DNA from: Deferribacterales bacterium
GTDB lineage: Bacteria; Chrysiogenota; Deferribacteres; Deferribacterales; JAISNW01
Direction of reading: 5' to 3'
DNA length: 8,449 nucleotides
Assembly (NCBI GenBank): GCA_025997275.1
Contig: BNUJ01000065.1
Location: 1 to 8,449, forward strand
Shown piece by piece: positions 5,648-8,449 of this stretch. Under the pieces are notes generated by a model that was not told where the DNA came from, made no database searches, and was given only the letters and a program-made list of their open reading frames with translations. Each line of letters starts with the position of its first letter. Within the stretch, counting starts at the first letter, position 1. The translations under genes were made by a program, and so were the position numbers.

Positions 5648-5923
5648 ATGAGTGCTAAACTGACGCTGTTCTACACGGCGGTGATTATTGTGCTTGTGTG
5701 CTATATGGTGTTCGGCAACAACGGCATCTTAAAATATGCGCGTATGACAGAAACACACCGTAAGTATGAAGCGCGCATTGCGGAGATGACCGATAGAATT
5801 GCTTATCTGGAGCGCGAATTGGAGCTGGCAACAACTAACAATGAATACCTTGAATACGTTATCCGCCGCGAACTGGGCTTACAGAAAAGTGACGAGCACC
5901 AGTATATAAAGAAGCGCGAGTAA
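5648..5923 (+). CDS. ftsB: Cell division protein FtsB / septum formation initiator (DivIC) family
   Basis: A 91-residue bitopic membrane protein of typical FtsB size. Residues 5-22 form one transmembrane helix. Next comes 'FGNNGILKY' (22-30), close to the conserved glycine-containing linker after the FtsB helix. A charged coiled coil (~33-70) follows, then 'EYVIRRELGLQ' (69-79), matching the family's closing motif ahead of a hydrophilic tail. Family knowledge: FtsB forms a complex with FtsL and FtsQ that links early divisome assembly to septal peptidoglycan synthesis by FtsWI, with its coiled coil in the periplasm. The stop codon shares a base with the xseA ATG (TAATG), so the two are translationally coupled. 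A weak ribosome-binding site precedes the ATG, only 4 bases after the preceding remnant's stop. Confidence 0.88.
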   Translation: MSAKLTLFYTAVIIVLVCYMVFGNNGILKYARMTETHRKYEARIAEMTDRIAYLERELELATTNNEYLEYVIRRELGLQKSDEHQYIKKRE

Positions 5924-7134
5924 TGCAACAGTTTACCATATCGGAGCTTACAAAACTTATCAAAGGCGCACTCACACAGGCATTGCCTGCCAAAATGATG
6001 GTGCTGGGGGAGGTTGCAGGCATATCTCACTCTTCCAGCGGACATTACTATTTGTCGCTAAAGGACGCTGGAGCGTTGGTAAAGGCGGTCTACTTCAAAT
6101 ACGTTATCAGACAAGACAGCTTTATTCCGAAAGTTGGCGACAAGGTGCGCATAATAGGCAAACTCACCCTATACGATGCGGGCGGCGAATATCAAGTGCT
6201 GGTTGAGCGGATTATATATGATGACACTGGCGACTTCTATAGAAAGTTTGAGGAAACCAAACGAAAACTTGAAGCATTGGGCTACTTTGACGCTGCGACT
6301 AAGCGAGCTATCCCGCAATATCCGCATAAAATAGCCCTATTAACATCGCCGAAAGGGGCTGCAATAGGGGATTTCTTAAAGACAGCTGGCGATTTTCTAG
6401 GAACGGGCACGCCCAAACTGCCGTTTAATGTAGACGTGTGGGCAATCCCCGTTCAAGGTAAAGATGTGGCAGCACTGGTAGTGCAGGCGATAGAGCGGGC
6501 GGGCAGGTGCACGGCTGATTATAATGTGTTGGTGCTTACGCGCGGTGGTGGCTCGCTTGAAGACTTGTCGCTATTTAATGATGAATCTATTGCGAGAGCA
6601 CTTAAACATTCGCAAGTCCCAACAATATCGGCAATAGGGCATGAGCAGGATTGGACTATATGCGATATGGTAGCGGATAGGCGCGTTGCAACTCCAACTG
6701 CATCGGCAGAGCTGCTCACAGGTAGCTATAAGACAGCATTTCAGTTTGTAGATGCCTATTATGGGTTGATTTCCAGCAAGCTCAATAACATGCTAACAAG
6801 CTGGACATTGCGGTTAGATAACCTAACTACACGTTTGACGGCTGCAGGACCTAGGCATAAGCTACAACTGGATATGATGAGACTAAAATCATTGACAGGG
6901 CGACTTGAAAGTGCTGTGAATATTCTGCTGACAGCTTGTAGTGGCAAGCTGGACGTACTCACAGGGAGACTCAATTCATTAGCTCCAGATAGGGTGCTGG
7001 AACGTGGCTTTGCGATGGTGATGTGTGGTGAGCGGTTCATAACTGGGGCTGATGAGGTGTCAATAGGGGACGAGCTGACTATCCGTATGCGCGGGGGTGA
7101 GCTATCAGCAAATATCACTGGCAAAGGTGCGTAA
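5923..7134 (+). CDS. xseA: Exodeoxyribonuclease VII large subunit
   Basis: A 403-residue protein, within the family's usual 400-450. Residues 1-100 form the OB-fold DNA-binding domain, including 'VLGEVAGISHSSSGHYYLSL' (27-46). The catalytic domain follows, with 'LTSPKGAAIGDFL' (140-152), 'TRGGGSLEDL' (206-215) and the long signature from 'SAIGHEQDWTICDMVADRRV' (236-255) into 'ATPTASAELL' (256-265). After ~270 there is a helical, partly coiled region with repeated 'L(T/N)xRL' patterns, then a C-terminal 'VLERGFAMV' motif near 356-364. Family knowledge: with several small XseB subunits it makes ExoVII, which degrades single-stranded DNA bidirectionally in mismatch and damage repair. No xseB follows; an ABC ATPase gene overlaps its stop instead, so xseB must lie elsewhere. 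Confidence 0.96.
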   Translation: MQQFTISELTKLIKGALTQALPAKMMVLGEVAGISHSSSGHYYLSLKDAGALVKAVYFKYVIRQDSFIPKVGDKVRIIGKLTLYDAGGEYQVLVERIIYDDTGDFYRKFEETKRKLEALGYFDAATKRAIPQYPHKIALLTSPKGAAIGDFLKTAGDFLGTGTPKLPFNVDVWAIPVQGKDVAALVVQAIERAGRCTADYNVLVLTRGGGSLEDLSLFNDESIARALKHSQVPTISAIGHEQDWTICDMVADRRVATPTASAELLTGSYKTAFQFVDAYYGLISSKLNNMLTSWTLRLDNLTTRLTAAGPRHKLQLDMMRLKSLTGRLESAVNILLTACSGKLDVLTGRLNSLAPDRVLERGFAMVMCGERFITGADEVSIGDELTIRMRGGELSANITGKGA

Positions 7135-8033
7135 TGCTGAGAGTTCGTAACTTAAACGCTTGTGTCGGTGGCACTGACGCTGACAGGGTTCACATACTGC
7201 GAAATATATCATTTGATGTATCTAGCAATGAGATAGTCGGCATGCTGGGGGAGTCTGGTGCTGGCAAGAGTATGGCTGCCCGTGCCATTATGGGCTTGAC
7301 TCCGTCTGCTGTGAAAATAAGCTATGATGAACTAGTGACAAGCGATGTCAAAATTTCTATGATATTTCAGCACCCGACTATGGCATTAAATCCAGTATTT
7401 ACAATAGGGGAGCAGATGATGGAGACGCTACTATTGCATAAGTTAGCTGACAATAAAACTAATGCGCGCAAAGCGGCAACAACTTTGCTGGCGGAGATGG
7501 GTATAGACTACCCCGCAGAGCGACTGAATTCGTATCCGCACCAACTATCAGGCGGTATGAACCAACGTGTAATGATAGCGTTAGCCCTTGCAGCATCTCC
7601 GCGACTATTGCTTGCAGATGAGCCAACGACTGCGCTGGATGTAATCATCCAAGCACAGATTATCAAGCTACTTATGGACTTGAGGTATAAGAGAAAATTA
7701 GCTATGTTATTCATATCGCACAATATAGCACTTGTGGAGCGAATTGCTGACAGGGTTATCGTAATGACAGCGGGGGAGATTGTAGAAGTCATTGATAAAG
7801 AGAGGCTGGCACGGGGGGATGTTCGCCACCCATACACTAAAGCACTCAAAGAATGCGTGCCTAGCCTAGCCAAGCGGGGAGAACCGTTGGCGACTATTGC
7901 GGGGCGCATGGCTAAAAATACTGCTGACTATGCTAACAGATGTATATTTTGTGAACGCTGCCCAAATGCAATGGACAGGTGCAGACGGGAAAAGCCCGTG
8001 TTGGCGGACGGGGTGGCTTGTTTTGCTTGCTAA
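7134..8033 (+). CDS. Oligopeptide/dipeptide-type ABC transporter ATP-binding protein (DppD/OppD-like)
   Basis: A 299-residue ATPase with all motifs intact: Walker A 'GESGAGKS' (39-46), Q-loop Q79 in 'MIFQHPTMALNP', signature 'LSGGMNQR' (138-145), Walker B 'LLLADE' (158-163), D-loop 'ALD' (167-169) and switch histidine H196. 'QHPTMALNPVFTIGEQ' and the C-terminal 'RHPYTKAL' (231-238) identify the oligopeptide/nickel importer subfamily. The C-terminal extension has cysteines at 270, 273, 276 and 283 plus 296 and 299. These importers normally pair two ATPases with two permeases and a binding protein, none of which is in this window. At ~299 residues it is slightly short against the usual 320-340. 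It is also a possible fit for a nickel or microcin-type importer. The ATG overlaps the xseA stop by one base (TAATG). Confidence 0.9.
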   Translation: MLRVRNLNACVGGTDADRVHILRNISFDVSSNEIVGMLGESGAGKSMAARAIMGLTPSAVKISYDELVTSDVKISMIFQHPTMALNPVFTIGEQMMETLLLHKLADNKTNARKAATTLLAEMGIDYPAERLNSYPHQLSGGMNQRVMIALALAASPRLLLADEPTTALDVIIQAQIIKLLMDLRYKRKLAMLFISHNIALVERIADRVIVMTAGEIVEVIDKERLARGDVRHPYTKALKECVPSLAKRGEPLATIAGRMAKNTADYANRCIFCERCPNAMDRCRREKPVLADGVACFAC

Positions 8034-8040
8034 AATGGTA

Positions 8041-8069
8041 TTGACAGATAGACGAGCATTGTTTATACT
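8041..8069 (+). promoter_or_regulatory. Near-consensus sigma-70 promoter
   Basis: A perfect TTGACA (8041-8046), an ideal 17-base spacer, and TATACT (8064-8069; five of six matches) place a transcription start near 8076, about 40 bases before the AAA15 ATG. This is the best promoter match in the window and indicates that the ATPase gene was separately transcribed from the ABC gene, whose stop is 8 bases upstream. Confidence 0.75.
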
Positions 8070-8071
8070 AA

Positions 8072-8094
8072 ACTATGTGTACTTATTTCATAGT
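8072..8094 (+). promoter_or_regulatory. Inverted repeat at the predicted transcription start (operator or leader hairpin candidate)
   Basis: ACTATG (8072-8077) and CATAGT (8089-8094) are perfect complements separated by 11 bases and straddle the predicted start site of the promoter at 8041-8069. A dyad in this position could be a repressor operator or a small leader hairpin upstream of the GGGAGAG ribosome-binding site (8101-8107). The half-sites are short, so chance is possible. Confidence 0.3.
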
Positions 8095-8115
8095 AAAATT
8101 GGGAGAGTTATATTT

Positions 8116-8271
8116 ATGTTATTAAGATTTGGCGTGAAAAACTTCTTTTGTTTCCGTGAATGGATGGAGATAGATTTCACAAATGATTCAGGAGTTGCTA
8201 ATCTCATTTGCCTAAAGGGGGCTAATGCATCTGGCAAGACAAATGCAATAAAGGCTTTTATCGTCAAATAA
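8116..8271 (+). pseudogene. AAA15-type ATPase, N-terminal fragment cut just after Walker A
   Basis: The ATG at 8116 has a strong GGGAGAG 8 bases upstream and a near-consensus promoter. The 51-codon frame begins 'MLLRFGVKNFFCFREW', the typical opening of AAA15/OLD-like ABC-class ATPases, and carries Walker A 'GANASGKT' at 35-42. The family likeness continues through 'NAIKAF' (43-48, ending 8259) and then stops: 'IVK' and TAA follow. Full proteins run to roughly 350-450 residues, so more than four fifths is missing from this frame. Family knowledge: AAA15 ATPases often act in phage defence, sometimes beside RloB- or effector-type partners. An in-frame extension upstream of 8116 overlaps the ABC gene and is not favoured. 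Confidence 0.7.
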
Positions 8272-8448
8272 AGTTAATAATGGCAACAATAAGTCTGGAT
8301 GCAGATTGGTGTCAAATTCGTCAAGAGCTAATAAACCGCCTCTCGTCAATACCTGATAATAGAAATATAGGTTGCGATAGAGTGCTTTAGTGCCACTGGC
8401 TTGAAGTTCCAACAAGACTCCCTTTTTATCAGTAAAGTCTGTTTTTTG
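8212..8448 (-). pseudogene. AAA15-type ATPase, inverted C-terminal-half fragment with Walker B (runs off window)
   Basis: The minus-strand frame is open from the window edge (8448) to a stop at 8214-8212. From the edge it reads a stretch ending in 'LLELQASGTKALYR', the AAA15 'ES-x-GT' signature-like segment. Walker B 'GGLLALDEFDTNLHPDL' follows, with the D-E pair and the 'LHP' histidine wording typical of the family, then 'LLPLLTLFDDK'. The likeness fades at about position 8257; the remaining codons to the stop read into the reverse complement of the N-terminal fragment and are not meaningful. This piece therefore belongs well downstream of the 8116-8259 fragment in an intact gene but points the other way. 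Inversion, or an amplification/assembly chimera, would explain it. Confidence 0.65.
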
Positions 8449-8449
8449 T

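Noticed and set aside
6519..7124. Two minus-strand open frames inside xseA
   Set aside because: Serine-rich antisense shadows of a gene with an unmistakable exonuclease VII signature.
7508..7909. Minus-strand open frame of 133 codons inside the ABC ATPase gene
   Set aside because: Antisense shadow; the plus strand carries every ABC motif in order.
7985..7999. ACGGG/CCCGT hairpin near the end of the ABC gene, considered as a terminator
   Set aside because: It lies within the coding region, has only five pairs and lacks a T-run immediately after the stem.
7897..8115. Upstream in-frame extension of the AAA15 fragment
   Set aside because: It overlaps the ABC gene, encodes nothing family-like, and the promoter plus ribosome-binding site point to the ATG at 8116.
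8261..8324. TCGTCAA direct repeat near the AAA15 breakpoint (8261-8267 and 8318-8324)
   Set aside because: Both copies are explained by acidic-residue codons in the Walker B region and the loop after it; too short to call a recombination site.
1..8449. CRISPR array, insertion sequence or complete rRNA/tRNA gene
   Set aside because: No regularly spaced repeats, transposase motifs, rRNA signatures or complete cloverleaf were seen on either strand.

Overview
The window looks like a gene-dense segment of a Gram-negative bacterial chromosome of moderate G+C content. The Gram-negative reading rests on an apparent pseudaminic acid synthase tail, an FtsB-like divisome protein, a putative lipoprotein and an OppD/DppD-type importer ATPase. 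I cannot assign a phylum from the sequence. A remnant resembling LL-diaminopimelate aminotransferase would fit groups such as Nitrospirota or Desulfobacterota, but that is a guess.

Layout. (1) Positions 2-2339, plus strand, is a compact run: the 3' end of a sialic-acid/pseudaminic-acid synthase, a DHH-DHHA1 phosphoesterase of the NrnB/oligoribonuclease type, the ribosome-assembly GTPase EngB, and a membrane-anchored single-HKD phospholipase D-fold protein with a lysine-rich tail. (2) Positions 2347-4587, minus strand, is one large GT-C (family-39-like) membrane glycosyltransferase, convergent with the first run. (3) Positions 4588-4876 form a divergent spacer holding a ten-base G homopolymer, a GC-rich inverted repeat, a segment resembling the 5' half of a tRNA, and a weak small open frame. 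(4) Positions 4877-8033, plus strand, is a second compact run: a putative lipoprotein, a 32-codon remnant resembling the start of DapL, FtsB, exonuclease VII large subunit XseA, and an oligopeptide-type ABC ATPase. FtsB, XseA and the ABC gene overlap stop to start. (5) Positions 8034-8449 hold a near-consensus sigma-70 promoter, the first ~47 codons of an AAA15-type ATPase, and then, in opposite orientation, a piece from the C-terminal half of what looks like the same kind of ATPase.

How the genes may relate. The two plus-strand runs mostly encode household functions: nucleotide recycling, ribosome assembly, cell division, DNA repair and peptide uptake. The lone minus-strand glycosyltransferase between them looks like an accessory surface-glycan gene. 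The G10 tract 56-65 bases upstream of its start codon makes phase-variable expression the most attractive hypothesis here. The two most suspicious structures are the inverted join inside the AAA15 gene near 8257 and the truncated DapL-like gene. Both could be genuine gene decay or rearrangement. The AAA15 join could equally be an amplification or assembly chimera, because it lies within 200 bases of the window end. I did not find a convincing complete novel multi-gene system.
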